From Mortierella alpina (Eukaryota > Mortierellomycota > Mortierellomycetes > Mortierellales > Mortierellaceae): 64,000 bases of DNA. The stretch is from assembly GCA_029449245.1 (NCBI GenBank), contig JANATF010000010.1, positions 1 to 64,000 of the forward strand, given 5' to 3'. The notes below the pieces were generated by a model. The model worked only from the letters and a program-made list of their open reading frames with translations, had not been told where the DNA came from and ran no database searches. The position numbers were made by a program, and so were the translations under genes. Below are positions 42,401-54,334 of this stretch, in pieces; position 1 is the stretch's first letter, and each line of letters begins with the position of its first letter.

Positions 42401-45034
42401 AAGGCAGAAGTCAAGCTCCACCCGGCTATCATACGTCTACGAGAGCGCCGACCTCGCACCGCTGGCCAGGATTTTGACGAGATTGAAGAGTATCAGGATG
42501 CAAGATACGTCTCTGCCTGCGAGGCTCTTTGGAGGATCTTCAGTTTTCGCCTCACCGCCCGCTCTCCGTCTGTGCAGAGACTGCAGATCCACTTGGAAAG
42601 CCATCAGCCGATCCTTCTCAATCCCGACTCGGATCTGGCGGTCGAGGTGGACAGAAATCACGACAGTCGTCTAATGGCATGGCTCAAGCTCAACCAAGAG
42701 GACCCTGACGCTCGGCAGTACACCTATCCCGACATTCCCAAGCATTACACTTGGAACAGCAGGACTCGCGCCTGGAAAAGGAGGAGAAAAGTCATCAATG
42801 TCATCACCCGCATGTACTTTGTGCATCCCAAGGACACTGAGCGCTTTTGTCTTCGACTCCTTTTGAAGGTGGTCAAAGGTGCGACCACTTTCAAAGACAT
42901 TCGAACGACCCCTCACCCATATCATCCCGCACTGATTGTCGTACACAACACTTTCAAACAAGCTGCCTTGGCTCTCGATCTGCTTGACGACGACAAGGAA
43001 TGGGAACAATGTCTTAGAGAGGCTTCTCTCTCAGAGATGCCTAGAAAAATCCGAGAGCTCTTTGCCGACATCTTGGTTCAGTGCACACCGTCTGACCCTG
43101 AGAAACTCTGGCACCTATTTGCTTACCATCTCTCGGAGGATTATTTGAGGCAACTGAACGAGCGCAATCCAGACAATCTTGACCCAGAGGGGTTTCAAGT
43201 GGCTCCTCCAGTTGATGCTGCTCCAGTCGAGGACGTGCCTGCTGCTGCTCCTCCTGCTGATGCCGCCCCTCCTGCTGATGCCGCCCCTCCTGTTGTTGTC
43301 AACCCGGCTGATGCCCCTCAAGTTGAGGCCCTTCCTGCCCAGGCCGTTCCTCTGCACCCATATGTCGTGGCCGCTAGGAACGCTGCTCTCGCACACATCA
43401 ACAAACTCCTCATCGAGATGGGTTCAAGTCTTGCTGCTTTCGATACCATGAATGCTCTTTATACCGGCGACAATATCGACGAGCACTTGATCGAATGGGA
43501 CGCCCCACCACCGCCACCTGCAGACAACTCTGCACTATTCAATGCTGGCCAGCGCGCTGCATACGACATCCTGACAACCGCCATAGAGAACCCTGCTGCT
43601 CAAAGAAAACTCTTCTTTGTTGATGGCCCTGGAGGAACTGGCAAGTCATTCCTCTACAACACACTCATCGCTCATTGTCACAGCCTCGCAAAAACATCCA
43701 TCGCCGTCGCTTCGTCAGCCATTGCCGCCCTGATTCTGCATGGTGGTCGCACTGCGCATTCATCATTTAATATCCCAATCAAGATTGATGAGCGTTCTAC
43801 CTGTAGAATTGAACCAGACACCGACTTGGCCACCACCATCGCCCAAGCCGCCATCATCATCTGGGACGAGGCCCCAATGGCCCGCCGACAACTCTTTGAA
43901 GCCGTTGACAGGACCTTCCGCGACATTCTTCAGCCTCGCCCCCCTCTTCCTATCGGCACTATCGACAACAGGCCACCTCAAGATCCTTTTGGTGGCAAGA
44001 TGATTATCTTTGGCGGTGACTTTCGTCAGGTCACTCCAGTCCTTCCAGGTGCAAGTCAAACCCAAATCGAGAATGCCTGCTTCAAGTTCTCTCCACTTTG
44101 GCAACATGTCGAGACTCTTAGACTCACCGAGAATATGAGGGTCGCTCAGGCTGGGCAGAACCAAGGCTTTGTCGATCTTCTCCTCCGCATCGGTGAAGGC
44201 AGAATGCCTACCGTCACCCACAATGGCAAGAGCGACTACATCAGAATACCGGACGAGTTCCTCTGGCATCCCGATCACGCCAGCAGCACCGACAATGAGC
44301 TTCGGTTGAAAGCATTCGTCAGGGCCATCTATCCAGACATTGAGAACGGTGTGCTCCCTCCTGATTTTATGGCTGAGCGTGCGCTCTTGACATGCCTTAA
44401 TGACAACGTGGACAAGTTGAATGCTCTTGCGACATCCATGCTGCCAGGCGAATCAAGGACCTACACCTCACAGGATTCGATTCAAGACAGGGAATCTGCT
44501 GACGCTGCACTCTATGCCCCAGAGTACCTCAACTCCCTCTCTCCAAAGGGCCTACCCCCGCACAGCCTGGAGTTGAAGGTTGGTCAGCCAATCATGCTCA
44601 TCCGCAACAAGAATCCTTCCCGTGGCCTGTGCAATGGATCGCGCCTCATTGTTCGAGGACTGGGAAGAAAGATTATATTTGCCGAGATCATGACTGGCGT
44701 GCACAAGGGCGATCGAATCATGATTGCGCGCGTTCCTCTGACCTCCGCTGATGACGACCGTGCCTCACCCGTCAAGTTCATACGCAGACAGTTCCCCATC
44801 AAGCCTGCTTATGCAATGACCATCAACAAGTCGCAAGGACAAACACTTAACCATGTCGGTCTATACCTTCCACAGCCCGTGTTTGGTCATGGCCAGATCT
44901 ATGTGGCTCTTTCACGCTGCACAAACCCGCAGAACTTGAATATCCTCATAGACAATGGCAATATTCCAGGCCGAACTGGAACGTACACGAGAAATGTTGT
45001 TTATAGAAGAGTTCTTTCCACCTTTACCGAATAA
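39466..45034 (+). CDS. Helitron RepHel transposase (copy 1, intact)
   Basis: Proposed exons: AT at 39466-39467, 39576-39662, and 39754-45034 (introns 108 and 91 bp, GT-AG), giving 1789 residues in frame with the start codon split by intron 1. The small exon adds a CCHC-like knuckle (CVLCGMPGHLRSNSSDC). Without splicing, ATG 39707 opens 1775 codons. A Pro/Ala repeat region follows, then an acidic segment. The Helitron-like N domain precedes the HUH nuclease (KRGLPHVHILL) and its two-Tyr motif (VKYLFKYVYKGHD). A PIF1-type helicase has GPGGTGKS, IIWDEAPMARR, GGDFRQVTPVLPG and NKSQGQTLNHVG. The HUH nuclease nicks and joins ends; the helicase unwinds the donor strand. Confidence 0.92.
39507..39566 (+). 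repeat. Palindromic GAATTC/GATTCTAAT block in Helitron intron 1
   Basis: Tandem GATTCGAATTCGAATTCG followed by the perfect palindrome TTAGAATCGCGATTCTAA and ATTCTAATCTGAT. It can fold on itself; identical in copy 2 at +6040. Confidence 0.75.
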
Positions 45035-45069
45035 ATTCCACCACACTCTTCCAGATATCAGACTACAAA

Positions 45070-45089
45070 CCCGTGGCATAGACCACGGG
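45070..45089 (+). terminator. 3' terminal hairpin of Helitron copy 1
   Basis: A 7-bp stem CCCGTGG/CCACGGG with a 6-nt loop, then 11 nt ending CTAG. In Helitrons this structure signals the end of rolling-circle transposition. Confidence 0.93.
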
Positions 45090-45505
45090 CAGCCCTCTAG
45101 TCCTCTATATTATTAAAAGAATTCCCTTTTTTCAAATCTCCATTCATGGAGATTTGTCACGTGAGGGCGGAGCCCGGAGCGTGACCGCGAGCGAGCTCCT
45201 GCGAGCTTCTGCTGCCGCGTGCGGCTGCAGCGGAGCGCGGTAGCGCGACTGCCCCTGCCATCTTGCGCGAAGCGCGCACTACCCTTCAGAGAACGACAGT
45301 ACCAACTAAAGAAATGACATGTAGGTTCAAATGGATGGCTCGCCAACCTAATTTCTGCAAGGCGTGACGCGGTGTGCTTCACCAAAACAAAGCAACTGAT
45401 CCACTGCTTCCCATTTCAAATCTAAACACCCTACGCAACCTTTGCAAACACTCCTACTCTACTACCTCCTATCAATCTTCTCCACAACGCACACTATTCA
45501 CTACT

Positions 45506-48500
45506 ATGTAAGGCCCATAGCACTCTCCCGAAACTACTATTTTTTTTCTGATCTGATTCGAATTCGAATTCGATTAGAATCGCGATTCTAATTCTAATCT
45601 GATTTCAAAAAACAGGGATGTCAGAGATGCGATCTGTGTCCTTTGCGGTATGCCAGGCCACCTTCGCAGTAATAGTAGCGACTGCGAGATGAACAGGAAG
45701 AGGTATTGTACCAATGCACAACCTGTGCTACCTGTTCTTTTGACGTATGAGTCAACCGAGACTGCAGTTGCTGATTTTTTTTTTACTTTCCAGGCTAGAG
45801 GCGATTCCCAGTGCTGCTGCAAGAGAAGCCCATATTGCCCGTGTGCGTGCCCGTAAACTTGATCGGGAACGTCAGGAAATGCACGCTCCTGCTCCAACGC
45901 GTGCTACCGTTCCTGTCCCTCTCCCTCTCCCTCTCCCACTCCCTGCCCCTGCACTTGGACCTGCTACCGCCCCCGCCACTGCCGCTGCCGGAATGAACAG
46001 ATTTCGCCTGGATCCTGCCCCTGCTCCTGCCCGTGCTCCTGCCCGTGCTCCTGGCCCTGGCCCTGACCCTGCCCCTGCCCCAGTTCCCGATCCGACTCCC
46101 CTCCCACTTGCCAGACAACCTTTCCGAGAGTCGTTGGTACGAGGACCTGATATCGTGGGACACCGGCACAAGCTCGGACGTATGATCAGCTGCCCTTATT
46201 GCAATGCCAAGGTCTGGATTCAGGAGAAATCAAGAGGATCCAAAACTCGCCCTGTCTTTTCTATTTGCTGTGCGGAGGGACGCGTCAGTGTGCCAGAGGT
46301 CACTCCAGAGCCAACGTTGGTGAATAGAGTTGGTGATCAGTCAGCCATAGGAAAGGTTTTTAGAGAATGTATCAGAAAATATAATTCTGTGCTGTCGTTC
46401 ACCTCTATGGGAGTAACTATTGACCCTCACCTGGCAAGTGCGCGAAATGGCGTTTACACCTTCCGTGCAGCAAGGGTCCGTGGTGCATGAACTCGGTGGA
46501 TTAGTGCCCCGTGAAGGAGGGAGACCCTCTTTTGCGCAGATCTACTTTTATGACCCAGCCGAGCAAGTGAGACGCCGTCTTGCGGTTTTTTTGCGTCGGC
46601 CACTCGCCAATGGCCAACAGCAGGAACAAAACCAGCAGGAGGATCAGTTGCAGGAGGATGTTCCTGCTGAGGACGACTTGGATCCGTTTCAGCCAATTGC
46701 TGAGGATGCTGTTGATGTGGATGCTCCAGTGCATGACGAGGAGGCTGAGGATGCCGTACCAGATGCAGAGGACGCTCTCGCTGGGGAGGGTCTGGATCCA
46801 GAGTGCATGTTGAGTCTTCAAACCATGCTCGAGGAAAAAAATCGCTTTTGTGGCGTGTACAAAACCATTCGCGAGCGCGAGGCTGCTCAAGGCGGAGTAG
46901 TCGAGCACTACAAGATCCATTTGAAGGCCGCAAGAGAAAAGAAGGCTCCGAGGCGACGCCAATATGATATCCCCGCTTCCAACGAAATTGCCGTTATAAT
47001 TCCTGGAAATGAGACGGCTGCCGAGAAAAGAGACATTGTGATTGAGGGTAAAGGCGGTAGATTGCGGAGAATCAACGAAACCCATCCAAACTACGATCCA
47101 TTGCAGTATGTGCTGCTGCATCCCGCAGGCGAGGATGGCTGGACACACAACACGCACTTGCTGTTGGCCAAGAATGAAGTCGGGCCGGCATATCCAGGAG
47201 ACGACGACCTTGCAGAGGAGGCAGTACCAGATGAAGGAGTGGCACAGGTGGAGGGAGAACAGCCAGAAGGCATTCACCTGGAAGGAGACAACGACAACGA
47301 CAACGACAACGACGAGCTCCTTGCCGGCGACGAGGATGATGGCGACGATGATTTTTGGGTTGATTTTGACCTTGATGGAGCTGACCTGGATAGGATGGAT
47401 GAAGGGCCCAAGGACAAATGTGTATCGACGCGTGCCTACTATGCGTATCGGTTGCAGATCCGTGCTATCAGCGAGACAGACTGGCGTTCGTTCTTTTGGA
47501 TGTTTGGTCGTCTCTGCCATCAGTACGTGGTGGATCAGTATGCCAAAATCGAGGCCATGCGCTTGCGGTACTTTCGAGACCACCAAAAAGAGTGTCGAGT
47601 CGCAGACTACAAAGGAGTCGTCGATGCCATTGCCAAGGATCAGGCTGCCGGAAGAACTGGAAAGTACACAGTCTTGCCAAGCTCCTTCACAGGCGGCCCC
47701 CGCTACATGTCCGGTCTGTACCAGGATGCCATGGCCATGGTGCGTGATCACGGCAAGCCAGATTTGTTCATCACGTTCACCTGCAACCCAAAGTGGCCCG
47801 AAATTACGGCCGAGTTGATGCCGGGGCAAGAGGCTGCTGATAGGCCAGACTTGATTGTGCGCGCGTTCAATATCAAGATGAAGGCACTTTTGAAAGATCT
47901 CCTCTTCAAAAACATCTTGGGCAAAGTCATCGGCTACACTTGGGTCGTCGAGTTTCAAAAGCGAGGATTGCCTCACGTCCACATTCTTCTCATTCTGGAC
48001 AAGCTGAGCAAGATCAAGACCCCAGACGATATCAACTCGGTCGTATGTGCCGAGATCCCTGACCCGGTTCAACATCCCCTTGCGTATGAAACCGTGACAA
48101 CAAGCATGATACATGGACCCTGTGGCGATTACAACCCCTCCGCGCCTTGCATGAAAGAGGATCCTATCACAAAGCGTGTATACTGCGATAAAGGGTTCCC
48201 TCATGCCTTTGCAGAGGAAACGTCCGTCAGCAACAAGGGCTACCCCCTGTACAAGAGACGGGATGATCATCGCACCGTCAATCGACGTGTGGGCCGCCAA
48301 CAACTCCCTGTCCACAACGGCTTCGTGGTTCCCTACAACCTGTACTTGGTTACAAAGTACAATGCCCATATCAACGTGGAAGTCTGCTCCTCTGTTGCAG
48401 CAGTCAAATATTTGTTCAAGTACGTGTACAAGGGCCACGACAAGGCAGAAGTCAAGCTCCACCCGGCTATCATACGTCTACGAGAGCGCCGACCTCGCAC

Positions 48501-51075
48501 CGCTGGCCAGGATTTTGACGAGATTGAAGAGTATCAGGATGCAAGATACGTCTCTGCCTGCGAGGCTCTTTGGAGGATCTTCAGTTTTCGCCTCACCGCC
48601 CGCTCTCCGTCTGTGCAGAGACTGCAGATCCACTTGGAAAGCCATCAGCCGATCCTTCTCAATCCCGACTCGGATCTGGCGGTCGAGGTGGACAGAAATC
48701 ACGACAGTCGTCTAATGGCATGGCTCAAGCTCAACCAAGAGGACCCTGACGCTCGGCAGTACACCTATCCCGACATTCCCAAGCATTACACTTGGAACAG
48801 CAGGACTCGCGCCTGGAAAAGGAGGAGAAAAGTCATCAATGTCATCACCCGCATGTACTTTGTGCATCCCAAGGACACTGAGCGCTTTTGTCTTCGACTC
48901 CTTTTGAAGGTGGTCAAAGGTGCGACCACTTTCAAAGACATTCGAACGACCCCTCACCCATATCATCCCGCACTGATTGTCGTACACAACACTTTCAAAC
49001 AAGCTGCCTTGGCTCTCGATCTGCTTGACGACGACAAGGAATGGGAACAATGTCTTAGAGAGGCTTCTCTCTCAGAGATGCCTAGAAAAATCCGAGAGCT
49101 CTTTGCCGACATCTTGGTTCAGTGCACACCGTCTGACCCTGAGAAACTCTGGCACCTATTTGCTTACCATCTCTCGGAGGATTATTTGAGGCAACTGAAC
49201 GAGCGCAATCCAGACAATCTTGACCCAGAGGGGTTTCAAGTGGCTCCTCCAGTTGATGCTGCTCCAGTCGAGGACGTGCCTGCTGCTGCTCCTCCTGCTG
49301 ATGCCGCCCCTCCTGCTGATGCCGCCCCTCCTGTTGTTGTCAACCCGGCTGATGCCCCTCAAGTTGAGGCCCTTCCTGCCCAGGCCGTTCCTCTGCACCC
49401 ATATGTCGTGGCCGCTAGGAACGCTGCTCTCGCACACATCAACAAACTCCTCATCGAGATGGGTTCAAGTCTTGCTGCTTTCGATACCATGAATGCTCTT
49501 TATACCGGCGACAATATCGACGAGCACTTGATCGAATGGGACGCCCCACCACCGCCACCTGCAGACAACTCTGCACTATTCAATGCTGGCCAGCGCGCTG
49601 CATACGACATCCTGACAACCGCCATAGAGAACCCTGCTGCTCAAAGAAAACTCTTCTTTGTTGATGGCCCTGGAGGAACTGGCAAGTCATTCCTCTACAA
49701 CACACTCATCGCTCATTGTCACAGCCTCGCAAAAACATCCATCGCCGTCGCTTCGTCAGCCATTGCCGCCCTGATTCTGCATGGTGGTCGCACTGCGCAT
49801 TCATCATTTAATATCCCAATCAAGATTGATGAGCGTTCTACCTGTAGAATTGAACCAGACACCGACTTGGCCACCACCATCGCCCAAGCCGCCATCATCA
49901 TCTGGGACGAGGCCCCAATGGCCCGCCGACAACTCTTTGAAGCCGTTGACAGGACCTTCCGCGACATTCTTCAGCCTCGCCCCCCTCTTCCTATCGGCAC
50001 TATCGACAACAGGCCACCTCAAGATCCTTTTGGTGGCAAGATGATTATCTTTGGCGGTGACTTTCGTCAGGTCACTCCAGTCCTTCCAGGTGCAAGTCAA
50101 ACCCAAATCGAGAATGCCTGCTTCAAGTTCTCTCCACTTTGGCAACATGTCGAGACTCTTAGACTCACCGAGAATATGAGGGTCGCTCAGGCTGGGCAGA
50201 ACCAAGGCTTTGTCGATCTTCTCCTCCGCATCGGTGAAGGCAGAATGCCTACCGTCACCCACAATGGCAAGAGCGACTACATCAGAATACCGGACGAGTT
50301 CCTCTGGCATCCCGATCACGCCAGCAGCACCGACAATGAGCTTCGGTTGAAAGCATTCGTCAGGGCCATCTATCCAGACATTGAGAACGGTGTGCTCCCT
50401 CCTGATTTTATGGCTGAGCGTGCGCTCTTGACATGCCTTAATGACAACGTGGACAAGTTGAATGCTCTTGCGACATCCATGCTGCCAGGCGAATCAAGGA
50501 CCTACACCTCACAGGATTCGATTCAAGACAGGGAATCTGCTGACGCTGCACTCTATGCCCCAGAGTACCTCAACTCCCTCTCTCCAAAGGGCCTACCCCC
50601 GCACAGCCTGGAGTTGAAGGTTGGTCAGCCAATCATGCTCATCCGCAACAAGAATCCTTCCCGTGGCCTGTGCAATGGATCGCGCCTCATTGTTCGAGGA
50701 CTGGGAAGAAAGATTATATTTGCCGAGATCATGACTGGCGTGCACAAGGGCGATCGAATCATGATTGCGCGCGTTCCTCTGACCTCCGCTGATGACGACC
50801 GTGCCTCACCCGTCAAGTTCATACGCAGACAGTTCCCCATCAAGCCTGCTTATGCAATGACCATCAACAAGTCGCAAGGACAAACACTTAACCATGTCGG
50901 TCTATACCTTCCACAGCCCGTGTTTGGTCATGGCCAGATCTATGTGGCTCTTTCACGCTGCACAAACCCGCAGAACTTGAATATCCTCATAGACAATGGC
51001 AATATTCCAGGCCGAACTGGAACGTACACGAGAAATGTTGTTTATAGAAGAGTTCTTTCCACCTTTACCGAATAA
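45506..51075 (+). pseudogene. RepHel of Helitron copy 2, frameshifted
   Basis: Same exon plan as copy 1 (45506-45507, 45616-45702, 45794 onward). One extra G at 46470 (GTGCAGCAAGG against GTGCACAAGG in copy 1) shifts the frame early in the protein: the upstream frame ends at 46490, and the downstream frame (from about 46450) is open to 51075. The HUH nuclease and helicase parts are intact, so a shorter product could be made only from an internal start. A sequencing or assembly error at this base cannot be excluded. Confidence 0.88.
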
Positions 51076-51110
51076 ATTCCACCACACTCTTCCAGATATC
51101 AGACTACAAA

Positions 51111-51130
51111 CCCGTGGCATAGACCACGGG
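51111..51130 (+). terminator. 3' terminal hairpin of Helitron copy 2
   Basis: Same CCCGTGG/CCACGGG hairpin, 11 nt before CTAG. Confidence 0.93.
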
Positions 51131-51141
51131 CAGCCCTCTAG

Positions 51142-51299
51142 TCTGTTTGGTAAAGAGAAGGAAACTCTTACATTTGTTTGTTGTGCTTGTGTGTGGCAAC
51201 CAGCAACGCTGACCTGCCTCGTGTTTTTTGACCATTTGCTGCCCCCCCCCCCCCCCCCTCCTCGTCTTAAAAAGCATGGTCTCTCTCCGAAACTGTCAG
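51142..51299. other. Right flank of the Helitrons with a C17 run
   Basis: No convincing exon. A run of 17 C (51242-51258) precedes an acceptor-like CTGTCAG at 51293-51299 that leads into the GT15 fragment. Confidence 0.5.
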
Positions 51300-51895
51300 G
51301 GATGCTGGCGTCCCTGGAGCCTGGTCTTTGATCAAGCGTTTCAAGGAGATCCATCCGGATATTATACCCAAGGCCAATGACGAAGCCTTTCTCGTGCGAG
51401 AAGATGAAGATGCCTAGTAGGTGAACAGACTTCTCTCACGTTGTCAACTCTTTTGAAGGTTCACTGACCACTTCTATTTCTATGTAATCTAGCACGGGTT
51501 GCGCGTACGGGGTTCAAAATTCAATTGCACGCGTCGACTTTTTGCGCTCACTCGAGTACCTTGCCTATTTCAACTTTGTGGATCGCCACGGACCCATCTA
51601 TTACGAGAAATGGAGTGATGCAACCGTCATGACCATTGGGCTGTCCTTGCTGGCCTCCCGAAACGACACCGTTCATCTAAAGCAAAACGGGTGGAGTCAT
51701 GGAGGCCAATCCTATTGCCCAAATACCTTTGAGTTCAATCGCCATTGTCATTGCGATCCCACACCCCCAGCGTCGGCTCTTCATATGAGTTGCATAGACT
51801 TTTGGGCAGGAGTGGGTCCGAGGCCGAGGAGGAAAGAGCGGGTGGAGTGTAACAAGGAAGGAAAATGCGTCGTATACGTCTCCAAGGCAACATAA
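51300..51895 (+). pseudogene. KRE2/MNT1-type (GT15) alpha-1,2-mannosyltransferase, 5'-truncated
   Basis: Two exons, 51300-51416 and 51493-51895 (76-bp intron, in frame). The first gives SLIKRFKEIHPDIIP; across the junction DEDAYTGCAYGVQN joins ARVDFLRSLEYLAYFNFVD, then GPIYYEKWSDATVMTIGLSLL. This is the order in GT15 enzymes, which add alpha-1,2-mannose to glycoproteins in the Golgi. Only the C-terminal part is present. Membrane anchor and N-terminal catalytic half are missing, and the Helitron pair begins 158 bp upstream. The usual HFWSNFEI stretch is replaced, so even the source copy was divergent. Probably a dead fragment. Confidence 0.75.
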
Positions 51896-52147
51896 TAAAA
51901 AATATACAGGTATGTTCTTCATTCGACGTGCTGATGTATCATTACCCATGGGTATAGTTATGACCCACGTATGTCGCCTTGCCCTCCTCTCCAGCTCTGT
52001 AGCTGGATCATGGTCAAAAAGCACAATACTGTATACATAACCGACAGACTTGAAAGGTCATGCTACTTTTTCATCTTTTTTATAGTCTACTTTACAGCTA
52101 AAGTACAATCCAAATATGACAAGAAATAAATCGACCACCTTTTTCCT

Positions 52148-54334
52148 CTAGCAGCGAGAGTGATCGTCACCCGTAGCTCTAAAAGCTGGCCCAACCTCAT
52201 CCAGTGGAGGTGGTATCGATAGTATCACCGTATGCTGCTCTGTCGAAGTAGGTTGAGAATCAACAGATGGCGTGCTTGGAGACGGTATCACTGTTCCTTG
52301 CGGCGTTATAAGTTGGAGGGGTACATCTCCGTCGTTGCCTGTGACTCCAATCGTTGCTTGCCTAGATGATGGACCCGCTGTTACCTCAGTTGCTGGCATG
52401 ATTGTACTTGCACCTGGTGTCCGGCCACGAATGCGACCTGAGGTCCTCCTGAAATAATTACCAACCCTTCCGAGCCTGCTGGAGTCATTCCGTTGATATT
52501 GTGTCGTGACAGCTACCCACTCTGGACCCATGATGAACTCCATCAATCGGTCATTGGTAAGGGCAACGGCCGGTGGGCTGACTATGCTGTCCATGTCTTC
52601 ACTGTCGTCCTCGCTGTGCGCAGTCGTGCACTCAAACTTACATAACGGACAGGTCGAACTCTTTCTCGTAAGCCAAGGATCTAAAACAAAGAGAGCCAGT
52701 GTGAATACAATGCAGGCACCTGACGATCCTTAAACCCCTGGTCTAATTCAACTCTGTGGTTCTTTACCTATACACTCGCAGTGGAATTCATGCTGGCAAG
52801 GCAGAGTACGAATTTCCTCGCCGTCCGCAAACTCGTCGAGACAGATGGCGCAGGTATCGTTCGTGAATTCAAGGCTCTGCGCCATCTCTTTCGTCTCCGT
52901 ATTCAGTGCCTCCGCTGCAGCCAGCGCTTTAACAGAGCGGATGGATTTGCTGGAGAGAGAGTTGTTCCTTGACAATGACCTCTGAAACGTGCCACCTCCT
53001 TCCGCGGTCATGTTCTCTGTATCCTCTTTCGATGGCGATGTCGACCCCTCCACAGCGTCGGACAATGGAGGCGATGAGTTCGATACCGGAGCTGAAGGTC
53101 CGATAACGGCTGACGCTGAACTGCTGGAGGAGGGATCCTCTCCATATATCCTGATAGGAAACTCGTTAAGTGCAGCTTTTCCCAGAGTTTTCCTCAAACG
53201 AACCGCGCCATTTGGGTGAACGTCGCCTCCTCGTGCTAGCGCCTCTGCCCTGAAGCGCCGTCTGAGTGTGTACAATCTACAGTGCAAGACCACTGTTGCG
53301 CATCGTCGTCAGCATAAGAGTGAAGGAGCAAAGGACAAAGAAACAAAAAGAACAGTAAATGAGATAAAGTCGACCAAGAGAAACGACACAACACCTGCTT
53401 TCTGCTTCGTTTTGTCCCACCAAGGCCAGCGTTCCATACACAGGCAAGACAAACACTGATGCACGATGGAAAAAAAAGAATGGACTGGGCCAGACGAGGC
53501 GTACCTGAGACGGTGAAGGAAACACCCAGAAGAACGACGACCACAATCAGTACAAACTCCCATACCACGGGCATGCGAGTGTCTGATGTGAGGTGGACAC
53601 GCACTCTATCAAAGTGGTCTGGACTAGAGCTGTCGTTCGAGATTTGGAGCCGGGACCGAAACAAAGAGCCATCGTCGTACGAGATGATAACACCTGGGAT
53701 GCTGACGACTGGATCATCGGAGTTGACAGCGGCTGTGGCGCCATAGATGACAGACTGTCCTGGGCCGTTGTAGATGATGGCTGCGATGGCACCGTCTTCC
53801 TCCGCTCTTAGGATTTTTTCACGGAATGTGCACGCAGTGCTTTCGGTCGGGCCGCCTCTCCTGATAAGTGCCACCTTTGATAGTCCATAGAAGTTGGGCG
53901 TGGGTAGCGTTGTGTTGGCGTTGAATCCTGGTTGACATGCATATCCCATGTCATAAAGTAAGCCCTGTAGGTTTATATATATATGTGTGTGAGTGTGTGA
54001 GTGTGTGAGTGTGGTGCTTGTTAGCAACATGGTTATGGGTCTGGCGTAGAGTCACTTGCTGCATCAAACAACAGCCTCTCCTTACCGTCAGTCCACTTTC
54101 TGCAATAGTGGCAGTTTGGGCAATCGCACCGACGGCCATATCGTTGGTTCCTATGATGATCTCTGGGGCATCGGAGAGATTGCTCCTGACTCTTACGATT
54201 TCGTACGATAGCAGAGGAACAGCCACGCCAAAGATATTGGCGCTTGCCGGCTCCAAGAGAGCAAATAATACGGCCAATACGCCGACGGCGGACAGCCAAC
54301 GGCTAGGGCGGGGGTGGGGACCCAAGACCCGCAT
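52148..54334 (-). CDS. PA-TM-RING E3 ubiquitin ligase (RNF13/RNF167-like)
   Basis: Exons 54334-54086, 53964-53505, 53292-52768 and 52680-52148 give 588 residues. Signal peptide at about 13-33 (WLSAVGVLAVLFALLEPASA). A protease-associated domain (KVALIRRGGP ... AAIIYNGPGQS) spans roughly 60-215 and faces the lumen. One membrane helix (FVLIVVVVLLGVSFTV) lies near 217-240, then a basic stop and a Ser-rich linker. RING-H2 at about 385-428 is TCAICLDEFADG ... CQHEFHCECIDPWL ... CPLC, which recruits E2 enzymes. The C-terminal tail is Ser/Pro-rich. Intron 1 carries a GTGTGTGAG microsatellite. Family members act on endosomes or lysosomes. Divergent from the next RING gene. Confidence 0.9.

Larger units (their letters stand above)
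39061..45100 (+). mobile_element. Helitron copy 1 (autonomous type)
   Basis: 6040 bp with 5' TC (TCCTCTATATTATT) and 3' CTAG. The terminal hairpin CCCGTGG-CATAGA-CCACGGG (45070-45089) lies 11 nt before the end. It is preceded by A, and the copy 2 end is followed by T, the A/T target typical of Helitrons. A near-terminal palindrome sits at 39093-39116. It encodes one intact RepHel protein and is followed with no gap by copy 2. Confidence 0.96.
45101..51141 (+). mobile_element. Helitron copy 2, head-to-tail with copy 1
   Basis: 6041 bp, starting TCCTCTATATTATT directly after the CTAG of copy 1 and ending in the same hairpin (51111-51130) and CTAG, then T. The length differs from copy 1 by one base, and the only difference I noticed is an extra G at 46470. 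The junction has no flanking A/T of its own, as expected for a dimer that moved or was copied as a unit. Confidence 0.95.

Noticed and set aside
40460-42421. A 653-codon antisense frame in Helitron copy 1 (and 46501-48462 in copy 2)
   Set aside because: It mirrors the RepHel coding frame, which has clear HUH and helicase motifs, and has no recognisable domain of its own.
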